DNA from: CAYOMP01 sp964405075
GTDB lineage: Bacteria; Bacillota; Clostridia; Lachnospirales; Lachnospiraceae
DNA length: 16,538 bases
NCBI GenBank assembly: GCA_964405075.1
Contig: CAYOMP010000048.1
Span: 1 to 16,538 of the forward strand
Direction: 5' to 3'
The notes beneath the pieces are model-generated. The model was not told where the DNA came from. It saw nothing but the letters and a program-made list of their open reading frames with translations, and did not search any database. This document shows, one piece after another, positions 1 to 6,732 of the stretch. How positions within the stretch are numbered: the stretch's first letter is position 1; every line of letters begins with the position of its first letter. A program made the position numbers and the translations under genes.

Positions 1-2
1 AA

Positions 3-386
3 GAAGCTAATATGAAGGACTATTTTGCCGGGACAATAACAAATATTGATGAAGAACAATATACGCTTCTATATGGAAAAGCAATTCCAGATGGTAGCTG
101 GAGTGGTGAAATACAATTAAATGATGCGGTTTGCCAATTATATTACGGCAAATCTATTTTAGGAAAAATATTATGTTCTGTATTGAAAATGTTAATTAAG
201 CGAGCTGATAAGAAAGGTTTTCCTAGCTTGAATGCATTGTTTATTTATAATATGCCAATAAGAGGCTTTGCCAGAATGACTGGTGGAATGATAAGTATTC
301 AAATGGCTGAGGCAATGGTTGAAATAGCCAATGGACATAGAATTAAAGGAACAGGTCATTTAATTAAAGGATTCTTTAGAAAATAG
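3..386 (+). CDS. GH3-family glycoside hydrolase, C-terminal end (5' truncated by the window)
   Basis: The reading frame is open from base 3, and the first Met (base 12) lies inside it, so this is the tail of a longer gene. The approximately 128 visible residues resemble the C-terminal extension found after the fibronectin III-like domain in many Clostridia GH3 beta-glucosidases. That extension has a YxxLxGKxIPxxxW segment, an LND segment followed by SxLGKIL, and a final NMPIRGFARMTGG block followed by a VEIANGH segment. Such enzymes usually hydrolyse beta-glucosides or xylosides from plant fibre. The catalytic domains are outside the window, so substrate and localisation cannot be judged. No clear intrinsic terminator follows. 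The call rests on remembered family C-terminal motifs, not on catalytic residues. Confidence 0.72.
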   Translation, partial: EANMKDYFAGTITNIDEEQYTLLYGKAIPDGSWSGEIQLNDAVCQLYYGKSILGKILCSVLKMLIKRADKKGFPSLNALFIYNMPIRGFARMTGGMISIQMAEAMVEIANGHRIKGTGHLIKGFFRK

Positions 387-557
387 AAGATTTTACAAAT
401 TTTTAATAAGTTATCATTTTTAAAAAGTTGCAATTTATTATATATTATAAAAAAGAGTTATAGTAAGATTACAAATTTTTAGAATACATTAATTTAAAAG
501 ATAATAAAATGCGGAAATAAAGGGAATAATTAATATTTTGAAAATTTGAACAAAATT

Positions 558-618
558 ATTGTCGTGAGAATTGTCATAATTGAACTATACGAAGCACAAA
601 AACCGTCTGCGGGCGGTT
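558..618 (+). promoter_or_regulatory. Possible operator/leader of the two-component operon: ATTGTC direct repeat and GC-rich hairpin
   Basis: Two copies of ATTGTC (558-563 and 570-575) start 12 bases apart in an otherwise AT-rich spacer. A hairpin, AACCGTC (601-607) with GGCGGTT (612-618) around a TGCG loop and with one G-T pair, ends two bases before the ribosome binding site (AAGGAG, 621-626). Direct repeats ahead of LytTR genes are often autoregulatory sites, but these do not match a LytTR consensus I can state with confidence. The hairpin could instead modulate translation. Confidence 0.3.
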
Positions 619-636
619 AAAAGGAGAAGATGAAAT

Positions 637-1026
637 ATGATAAAGATTGCAATTGTAGAAGATGAGTTAGCTTATGCAAAGCAGCTACAAGAGTTTTTAT
701 TACAGTATGAAAAGGAAATGGGGGAATCCTTTCATATTACAACTTTTTCTGACGGTGATGAAATTGTACATAAATACAAGGCTGATTTTGACATAATACT
801 AATGGATGTTGAAATGAAATTTATGGACGGAATGTCAGCAGCTGAGGAAATTAGAAAAGTTGATACAGAAGTGGTTATAATATTTATTACGAATATGGCC
901 CAATATGCAATTAAAGGGTACGCGGTGGATGCACTGGATTATGTGCTGAAACCTGTATCCTATTTTGCGTTTTCCCAAAGACTGGCAAGAGCCATTAGTA
1001 GAATGAAAAAAAGAGAAAGTAATTAA
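637..1026 (+). CDS. LytTR-family response regulator, receiver half (gene interrupted downstream)
   Basis: This is an N-terminal CheY-like receiver domain. Acidic pocket residues are E8 and D9, the phospho-acceptor is D57 (in IILMDVEM), T85 is the switch threonine and K105 lies in LDYVLKP. It starts at ATG 637 after AAGGAG (621-626). The frame stops at 1024-1026, just before the DNA-binding domain that resumes after an N gap at 1069. Removing one A from the seven-A run at 1006-1012 would extend the frame through 1058 (KDRLMIKEQLL), which resembles the lead-in to a LytTR domain. An assembly or sequencing indel is therefore the simplest explanation, with a real frameshift as the alternative. The intact gene would be about 637-1335. 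Its cognate sensor is the overlapping kinase gene at 1335. Confidence 0.88.
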   Translation: MIKIAIVEDELAYAKQLQEFLLQYEKEMGESFHITTFSDGDEIVHKYKADFDIILMDVEMKFMDGMSAAEEIRKVDTEVVIIFITNMAQYAIKGYAVDALDYVLKPVSYFAFSQRLARAISRMKKRESN

Positions 1027-1058
1027 AGATCGGTTAATGATAAAGGAGCAACTATTAG

Positions 1059-1068
1059 NNNNNNNNNN
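1059..1068. other. Assembly gap (10 N)
   Basis: Ten undetermined bases fall inside the response-regulator gene, between the receiver and LytTR domains. The true length is unknown. LytTR proteins usually have about 15 residues between the start of the domain and its YIES-like motif, and fewer are present here, so more than 10 bases may be missing. Confidence 0.98.
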
Positions 1069-1335
1069 TATATAGAAAGTCAGGGACATAGTCTTATTTT
1101 CCATACATCATCTGGTAATTATGAGACTTCAGGAACTATGAAGGATGTTGAGGTTAAGTTAGAAAATGATAACTTTTTTAGAGGAAATAAGGGATATTTA
1201 ATAAATCTGGCTCATGTTGAAGGAATAAAAGACGGTTGTGCCGTAGTAAAAAATGAAGAGTTGTTATTAAGTAGAGCGAGGAAAAAAGAATTTTTGGAAG
1301 CTCTTAATAATTTTTGGGGAGAGGTGGCAAAATAA
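1069..1335 (+). CDS. LytTR DNA-binding domain, C-terminal half of the interrupted response regulator
   Basis: The frame opens directly after the N gap with YIESQGH and continues for about 88 residues to a stop at 1333-1335. It shows the usual LytTR pattern: YIES, a GxMKDVE segment, FFRxNKGYLINL, then VEGIKDG and LSRARKKEFLEA. This domain binds DNA in AgrA, LytR and VirR regulators through a beta-rich fold rather than helix-turn-helix. The Met at 1138 lies inside the domain and is not a real start. The domain belongs to the same protein as the receiver half at 637-1026. The stop codon overlaps the kinase start by one base (TAATG), indicating translational coupling. Confidence 0.85.
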   Translation, partial: YIESQGHSLIFHTSSGNYETSGTMKDVEVKLENDNFFRGNKGYLINLAHVEGIKDGCAVVKNEELLLSRARKKEFLEALNNFWGEVAK

Positions 1336-2630
1336 TGGAAACAATGCAAACTATTCCCAGAATATACACAGCTATTGCCGAATGGTCGGCATGTTTGATT
1401 TTTATAATATTATTACCTAAGAGATTAGAAAAATTGAAAGTAGTAGCTGCTTGTGGGCTTGCATTATTAATTCAATCTATATTCCTGACATCAACGACAA
1501 ATGTAAGTATATATTTGTGGATTCCATGTATGCTATTTGCTTTTTTGATGATGCAACAGTTTATTTACAGATGTTGTAAGATTAGTTATATAGAGGGATT
1601 TTATTTTACTATACAAGCCTTCGTAATAGCGGAATTCACAGCATCATTTGAATGGCAGATTTCCCTGTTTTTTTACGAAAATGATATACATATGTTACAG
1701 ATGGCATTGTTCATAGGTACATATAGTTGTGTAAATGTAATTATATTTTTCTTATTTAGAAGGTATTTGCCACAGGACAGGCAGTTGGATTTAGATAAGA
1801 AGGACTTAAGAACTGCATTAATTATCGGCATTGCAATATTTGCTGTTAGTAATTTAAGCTTCATTACCAAAAACACACCATTTAGTGGTCAGTATGTGCC
1901 AGAAGTGGCTAAAATCCGAACATTAGTAGACCTTGCAGGGATAGCTATGTTATATGCTCATTTAGTTCAATGCTACGAGATGAAGGTTAGAAGAGAGTTA
2001 GATGCGGTAGAGAATGTATTACAGAATCAGTATAAGCAGTATAAACAGTCAAGAGAAAGTATAGATTTAATCAATTACAAATATCATGATTTAAAGCATC
2101 AAATAGCAGTACTTAGGAGTGAAGAAGACCCGGAAAAAAGAAATTCCTTTTTAAATAAAATGGAAGAAGAAATTAAGATGTATGAATTACAAAATAAGAC
2201 AGGTAATACGGTATTAGATACTGTCTTAACCAGTAAAAGTATGTATTGTGATAAGCATGGAATTACTTTAACCAGTGTAGCAGATGGTAAACTTCTGGAT
2301 TTTATGGATACTATGGATATATGCAGTATTTTTGGAAATGCTCTTGATAATGCCATAGAATGTGAATTAAAGATTGAAGATAAAGAGAAAAGATTAATAC
2401 ACGTGGTGGTTACACAACAAAAAAATTTTTTGCTAATCCGTATTGAGAATTATTTTGAAGGTAATTTGAAAATGAAAGAAGGTAAATTACTTACAACTAA
2501 AAAGGAGAAAAAATTCCATGGATATGGTATTAAAAGTATTAGATATACAGTAAATAAATATGGTGGTGTGGTAAATATAGATGTAAAAGATAATTGGTTT
2601 GAACTGAAGATGTTAATTCCCATTAAATAA
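1335..2630 (+). CDS. GHKL-type sensor histidine kinase (AgrC/HPK10-like)
   Basis: This 431-residue membrane sensor kinase is paired with the LytTR regulator just upstream. The N-terminal half (about residues 10-215) has roughly six hydrophobic segments, as in AgrC-type polytopic sensors. A charged linker (about 216-245) leads to the phospho-acceptor box YKYHDLKHQ, with H251 the likely phosphorylated residue. The ATPase part has the N box GNALDNAIE (N335, N339) and a glycine box HGYGIKS (G396, G398), and lacks the extended F and G2 boxes of classical kinases. ATG 1335 is chosen over an upstream TTG (1314) because GAGAGGTGG (1320-1328) is correctly spaced and the start overlaps the regulator's stop. 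No AgrD-like peptide or AgrB-like protease gene is visible nearby, so the signal is unknown. Confidence 0.9.
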   Translation: METMQTIPRIYTAIAEWSACLIFIILLPKRLEKLKVVAACGLALLIQSIFLTSTTNVSIYLWIPCMLFAFLMMQQFIYRCCKISYIEGFYFTIQAFVIAEFTASFEWQISLFFYENDIHMLQMALFIGTYSCVNVIIFFLFRRYLPQDRQLDLDKKDLRTALIIGIAIFAVSNLSFITKNTPFSGQYVPEVAKIRTLVDLAGIAMLYAHLVQCYEMKVRRELDAVENVLQNQYKQYKQSRESIDLINYKYHDLKHQIAVLRSEEDPEKRNSFLNKMEEEIKMYELQNKTGNTVLDTVLTSKSMYCDKHGITLTSVADGKLLDFMDTMDICSIFGNALDNAIECELKIEDKEKRLIHVVVTQQKNFLLIRIENYFEGNLKMKEGKLLTTKKEKKFHGYGIKSIRYTVNKYGGVVNIDVKDNWFELKMLIPIK

Positions 2631-2680
2631 AAAAGCAGTATGTTTTTGGAAAAAGTATACAAAAACATACTGCTTTTTTT
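2631..2680 (+). terminator. Rho-independent terminator after the sensor kinase
   Basis: A 17-bp perfect stem (2631-2647 with 2661-2677) surrounds a 13-base loop and ends in a T run through 2680. It starts immediately after the kinase stop codon. The stem is preceded by A residues, so it could work in both directions. It separates the two-component operon from the GH3 gene. Confidence 0.9.
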
Positions 2681-2809
2681 GTGGTAATTATACGAGATGC
2701 AAAACCATTCGTGCAGAAAAAATGCAGTTTATGCAAATGTTAACTAAAAGAAATTATTTATGATAGGATAAACATATAAAAATTATATATGAAAAAGGGA
2801 GGCCAAAAT

Positions 2810-5707
2810 ATGTTAGCAATTAATATTGATGATGTTATTAATGTATTGAACTCATGCAAGCCATATTTAATAGCACTTGGAGTAGTTTTAGCTCTGGCGC
2901 TTATAGTAACGGTAGCTTGTATGAAAATGAAAAAACCACTTAAAAAGCTTGTAAGAAAGGAAGCTTGGGTGGCATTCTTAATGGCGGTTGTTATTATTGC
3001 CAATATGGTTTGTTTTGGACCAATGAGTAGTATGATTTCATTAGCTACTGGTAAGGGGTCGATTTCAGACGAAACAGTAGAGGAAGCAAAGGCATTATGT
3101 ACTGAAATTGCAGAGGAAGGAATTGTTTTATTAAAGAACGAAGAAAATGTACTTCCACTTGCAGCAAATACTAAAATAAATGTATTTGGTTGGTCATCAA
3201 CAAACCCAGTATATGGTGGAACTGGTTCAGGTAGTTTATCAGATGCATATCCAACAGTATCATTATTAGATGGATTAAGAAATGCTGGATTTGAAGTTAA
3301 TGAAGATTTAGTTAATTTCTATTCTGAATATCGTTCATCCAGACCAATGGTTGGTATGTGGGGACAGGATTGGACAATTCCAGAACCAACAATTGCTGAC
3401 TATGAAGAAGCAGGAATTTTTGAAAATGCAAAAGCATTCTCTGAAACAGCAATGATAGTAATTGCTCGTTCAGGAGGAGAAGGAGCCGATTTACCAACTA
3501 GTCTTACAGACGAGGATACATTCTCAGAAGAAGGCGGTATGTTTGGAGCTTCAGGTGTTAGATATAGTTCTAATGAAGATGATATTGATGAATCTAAACA
3601 TTACTTAGAATTAAGTAATAGAGAAATTGCTATGATTGATAGAGTTACCAGTGAATATGAAAATGTAATCGTAGTAATTAATGCGGCAAATGCTATGGAA
3701 TTAGGTTTTGTAAATGAATATGAAGAGATTAAATCAGTTGTATTATGTCCAGGAACTGGTCAGACTGGATTTGAAGCTTTAGGTGAAATTTTAGCTGGTA
3801 CAGTTAACCCATCTGGTAAGACCGTAGATACTTTTGTTTATGACTTAACAAAAACGCCAACATATAATAACTTTGGATTTTTCGCATATGACAATGTAGA
3901 TGATTTAGCAGTAAATGTTAACGGAACAGATGCTACACCAACATTTGTAAATTATACAGATGGTATTTACGTAGGATACCGTTTCTATGAAACAGCAGCT
4001 GAAGAAGGTCTTATTACATACGAAGATGAAGTATTATATCCATTCGGATATGGTTTATCTTATACAACATTTACTCAGAAAATGGGTGATATTGTTGAAT
4101 CTGATGGTAAATTATCAGTTGATGTAACAGTTACAAATAATGGCAATGTAGCTGGAAAAGATGTAGTAGAAGTATATTACAACCCACCATACACTAATGG
4201 TGGAATTGAAAAAGCGTCAGCAAACCTTGTTGCTTTTGAAAAAACAGAAATGTTAAATCCAGGAGAATCTCAGACTATAACAGTAAGTTTTGCTATTGAA
4301 GATATGGCATCATATGATTCAGAAGAAAATAAAGCATATGTTTTAGAAGGTGGAGACTATTTAATTTCTGTACGTTCAGATTCTCATACAATTATTGAGG
4401 AAAAAACTTATACAGTAGCAGATACTGTAGTATATAGCGAAGGTAGAAATAGTGACGAAGTAGCAGTTACTAATCAGTTTGAAGATGCAGAAGGTAATGT
4501 TACATACCTTTCAAGAGAAAACGGGTTTGAAAATTATGATGTTGCAACAGCAGCTCCAAGTAGTTATTCATTAGCAGCTGAATATAAGTCAAACTTTATG
4601 AATAACTCTAACTATAATGTTGAAGATTACAACAATGATGCAGATGTAGCTCCAACAGTTGGTGCAGCTGGAAATATGACTCTTGCTGATTTAAGAGGCG
4701 TAGATTATGACGACGAAAAATGGGAAACATTACTAGATCAGATGACTGTAGCTGATATGGATACATTAATCGCTATTGGTGGATATCAGACATCAGCAGC
4801 AAGTAGTGTAGGTAAAGTTCAGACAATCGATTGTGATGGTCCTGCATCTATCAACAATAACTTTACAGGAAAGGGTTCTATTGGTTTCCCGGCAGCAGTT
4901 ATGATTGCTAGTACATGGAATAAAGATATTGCTGAAAGATTTGGCGAAAGCATTGGTAAGATGGCAGATGAAATGGAAGTATCTGGTTGGTATGCACCAG
5001 CTATGAATACACATCGTTCAGCATTTGCAGGACGTAACTTCGAATATTATTCAGAAGATGGTGTTCTTTCAGGATATATGGCAACTAACGCTGTAATTGG
5101 TGCCGAAAAATATGGCGTATATGCTTATTTAAAACATTTCGCATTAAATGATCAGGAAACAAATCGTACAAATATGCTTTGTACATGGGCAACAGAACAG
5201 TCAATCAGAGAAATTTATTTAAAACCATTTGAAATGGCTGTTAAGAATGGAAATGCTAAGGCAATTATGTCAGCATTCAACTACATTGGTGTTACACCAG
5301 CAGAAGCTAGTAGTGCATTATTAAATACTGTCCTTAGAGATGAATGGGGCTTTAGAGGATTCGTATTAACTGACTACTATGGTGTATATGGTTATCAGGA
5401 TGCAGACCGTATGATTCGTAATGGAAATGACTGTATGTTAGTTGCTTATGATACAGAAACTAATCATTTAACAGATACAACTAGTGCAACTTCATTAAAT
5501 GCAATGAGACAGGCATGTAAGAATATTATGTATACAGTAGTAAATAGTAGAGCTTATGCACCGGAGAATTTAAATGAAGGATTACAAAACTGGCAGATAA
5601 TGGCAATCAGTATTGACGTTATTGCAGGGGCTTTAATTGTACTACTTGAAGTATTAATAATTAAGAGATATAAAAAAGACTCAGAATCAGAAGTAAATGT
5701 AGAATAA
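2810..5707 (+). CDS. Membrane-anchored GH3 glycoside hydrolase with reversed domain order
   Basis: This 965-residue GH3 enzyme (beta-glucosidase/xylosidase class) has the usual domains in reversed order. The alpha/beta-sandwich domain comes first (about 95-415, with SGGEGAD at 221-227, E224 a candidate acid/base, and YPFGYGLSY near 410-418). A fibronectin III-like part follows (about 425-540), then the TIM-barrel domain (about 625-915) with DCDGP (674-678), GRNFEYYSEDG (741-751), KHFALNDQE (775-783) and VLTDYYG with nucleophile D855. Helices at about 18-38, 53-70 and 928-951 are hydrophobic. The basic loop between the first two and the basic tail after the third place the catalytic body outside the cell. 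ATG 2810 has GGGAGG seven bases upstream, so the earlier ATG at 2789 is unlikely. Arg CGT codons are common here, unlike neighbouring genes. Substrate is unknown. Confidence 0.92.
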   Translation: MLAINIDDVINVLNSCKPYLIALGVVLALALIVTVACMKMKKPLKKLVRKEAWVAFLMAVVIIANMVCFGPMSSMISLATGKGSISDETVEEAKALCTEIAEEGIVLLKNEENVLPLAANTKINVFGWSSTNPVYGGTGSGSLSDAYPTVSLLDGLRNAGFEVNEDLVNFYSEYRSSRPMVGMWGQDWTIPEPTIADYEEAGIFENAKAFSETAMIVIARSGGEGADLPTSLTDEDTFSEEGGMFGASGVRYSSNEDDIDESKHYLELSNREIAMIDRVTSEYENVIVVINAANAMELGFVNEYEEIKSVVLCPGTGQTGFEALGEILAGTVNPSGKTVDTFVYDLTKTPTYNNFGFFAYDNVDDLAVNVNGTDATPTFVNYTDGIYVGYRFYETAAEEGLITYEDEVLYPFGYGLSYTTFTQKMGDIVESDGKLSVDVTVTNNGNVAGKDVVEVYYNPPYTNGGIEKASANLVAFEKTEMLNPGESQTITVSFAIEDMASYDSEENKAYVLEGGDYLISVRSDSHTIIEEKTYTVADTVVYSEGRNSDEVAVTNQFEDAEGNVTYLSRENGFENYDVATAAPSSYSLAAEYKSNFMNNSNYNVEDYNNDADVAPTVGAAGNMTLADLRGVDYDDEKWETLLDQMTVADMDTLIAIGGYQTSAASSVGKVQTIDCDGPASINNNFTGKGSIGFPAAVMIASTWNKDIAERFGESIGKMADEMEVSGWYAPAMNTHRSAFAGRNFEYYSEDGVLSGYMATNAVIGAEKYGVYAYLKHFALNDQETNRTNMLCTWATEQSIREIYLKPFEMAVKNGNAKAIMSAFNYIGVTPAEASSALLNTVLRDEWGFRGFVLTDYYGVYGYQDADRMIRNGNDCMLVAYDTETNHLTDTTSATSLNAMRQACKNIMYTVVNSRAYAPENLNEGLQNWQIMAISIDVIAGALIVLLEVLIIKRYKKDSESEVNVE

Positions 5708-5753
5708 TCAACAGTATAGAATACGTTGGGATTAACTTAAAAAGGAGAAAATA

Positions 5754-6350
5754 ATGAGTAAAACTTCATCAAATCCATTGATAAATATATGGACAAAATT
5801 TAAAGATAATCATCCAACTATTGCACAGTTTCTAGTATTTTTCGTAGTAAGTAATGGAGTTACTGTTTTACAGATGATTTTAATGCCATTAATTAAATCC
5901 ATTTTTGGTATGACAAATCTTGTAGACATTGATTTTCAAGTGTTAAGATGTGGAACTGTAGGTGGAAGTCCTTATTACATCTTTGATTATGCAAAAGGAG
6001 CAATAACAGAAGGTGGCGGCGGTGGACTAGCATATTTTCTGGCAGTAGAAATAACCATGGCAATTGCTCAGATAATCAATTTCTTCTTACAGAGAAATGT
6101 AACCTTTAAATCAAATAGCTCGGTTGCAAAAGCAGCAATGTGGTATGTATTGGCATATATTATTATTTCAATAGGTGCAGCAGCGTTACAAGGATTCTAC
6201 AAAGATCCAATTTATAACTTCTTCCAAAATATTATGGGAGGGGCAGGAGTAACGGTTGCAGATGTTGTTACAATGTTAATTAACTGTGCTATATCATTCT
6301 GGGTATTCTTCCCAATATTTAAGGTTATCTTTAAACAGGAAGAAAAATAA
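5754..6350 (+). CDS. GtrA-family membrane protein
   Basis: This 198-residue protein has four hydrophobic segments (about 23-45, 92-112, 127-147 and 167-190). The GtrA signature lies at the end of the second: INFFLQRNVTF (about 108-118), matching the family's NFxxNRxxVF pattern. An early FLVFFVVSNGVTVL is also typical. GtrA proteins are proposed to move lipid-linked sugars across the membrane or assist glycosyltransferases in O-antigen, teichoic acid or arabinogalactan modification. The loop between helices 1 and 2 is longer than usual and carries five consecutive glycines (87-91). The gene starts 46 bases after the GH3 stop with AAAGGAG upstream and no terminator between, so the two are probably co-transcribed. 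A shared role in an envelope glycan is inference. Confidence 0.82.
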   Translation: MSKTSSNPLINIWTKFKDNHPTIAQFLVFFVVSNGVTVLQMILMPLIKSIFGMTNLVDIDFQVLRCGTVGGSPYYIFDYAKGAITEGGGGGLAYFLAVEITMAIAQIINFFLQRNVTFKSNSSVAKAAMWYVLAYIIISIGAAALQGFYKDPIYNFFQNIMGGAGVTVADVVTMLINCAISFWVFFPIFKVIFKQEEK

Positions 6351-6395
6351 AATATAATTGTTTAACTTAGTAAAAAATATTAGTAAAAATGGGTA

Positions 6396-6440
6396 CAGTC
6401 TCTGGGATGCTTTAAAGCGTCTCAGGGACTGCTTTTTGTT
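6396..6440 (+). terminator. Rho-independent terminator of the GH3-gtrA unit
   Basis: An 18-bp stem (6396-6413 with 6414-6431) includes three G-T pairs, with the central TTTAAA forming the turn, and is followed by CTTTTTGTT. It lies 45 bases after the GtrA stop and ends that transcription unit. Confidence 0.88.
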
Positions 6441-6454
6441 GTTAAGCATACAAT

Positions 6455-6478
6455 AAAAAGGTCCGGTAGACTTTTTTG
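6455..6478 (+). terminator. Second, tandem terminator-like hairpin
   Basis: AAAAAGGTC (6455-6463) pairs with GACTTTTTT (6469-6477) around CGGTA, with one G-T pair. The 3' arm is itself a T run. It follows the previous terminator by 14 bases and probably acts as a backup. Confidence 0.6.
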
Positions 6479-6580
6479 TGGTGAAAAAGTAAAAGATTAG
6501 TTAATAATGCGTGATTTGCGAAGTGTATAAGAGTAAACTCTTTTTTATTTTATAGGAAAGTTCTTTCCTATCAAATAAAA

Positions 6581-6676
6581 CGCTCCGCGAAGATGCGCAC
6601 GCTTTTGCAGTAGATAAATGTCGCAAAATGCGACGCAAAAGCGGCGCAAGAATGTGCCTTGGCACATTCTTTGTTC
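6581..6676 (+). repeat. Structured intergenic element, copy A
   Basis: This is a GC-rich block in AT-rich surroundings. P1 is CGC/GCG around TCC (6581-6589). P2 is TGCGC (6594-6598), an unpaired A6599 and CGCTTTTGC (6600-6608), pairing with GCAAAAGCG (6635-6643) and GCGCA (6644-6648). P3 is GTCGCA/TGCGAC around AAA (6620-6634), directly abutting P2. P4 is AGAATGTGC/GCACATTCT (6649-6657 with 6662-6670), followed by TTGTTC. A second copy at 14706-14798 shares order, key sequence blocks and the unpaired A but differs in helix sequence. It could be a small RNA with a terminator, a terminator-type repeat, or a palindromic mobile repeat. Pairing was worked out by eye. Confidence 0.6.
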
Positions 6677-6732
6677 TATCTACAGTTTTATGTTAATATA
6701 GATAGAAGAAAAACAACAATAAGGATAGAATA

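Larger units (their letters stand above)
6351..6732. other. Hairpin-dense intergenic region
   Basis: This 382-base gap contains no credible gene. In order it holds a strong terminator (6396-6440), a second terminator-like hairpin (6455-6478), a small hairpin AAGAG/CTCTT followed by T residues (6529-6548), an 8-bp hairpin ATAGGAAA/TTTCCTAT (6552-6571), and a GC-rich structured element (6581-6676). A weak promoter may lie at the right end: TTGTTC (6671-6676), a 17-base spacer and TAATAT (6694-6699). Confidence 0.75.

Noticed and set aside
387..636. AgrD-like peptide gene near the AgrC-like kinase
   Set aside because: I found no short frame with a ribosome binding site and cyclic-peptide features there or in 2681-2809, and no AgrB-like gene.
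1138..1335. Separate 65-residue gene starting at ATG 1138
   Set aside because: The LytTR motif continues upstream in the same frame to the N gap, so this Met is internal.
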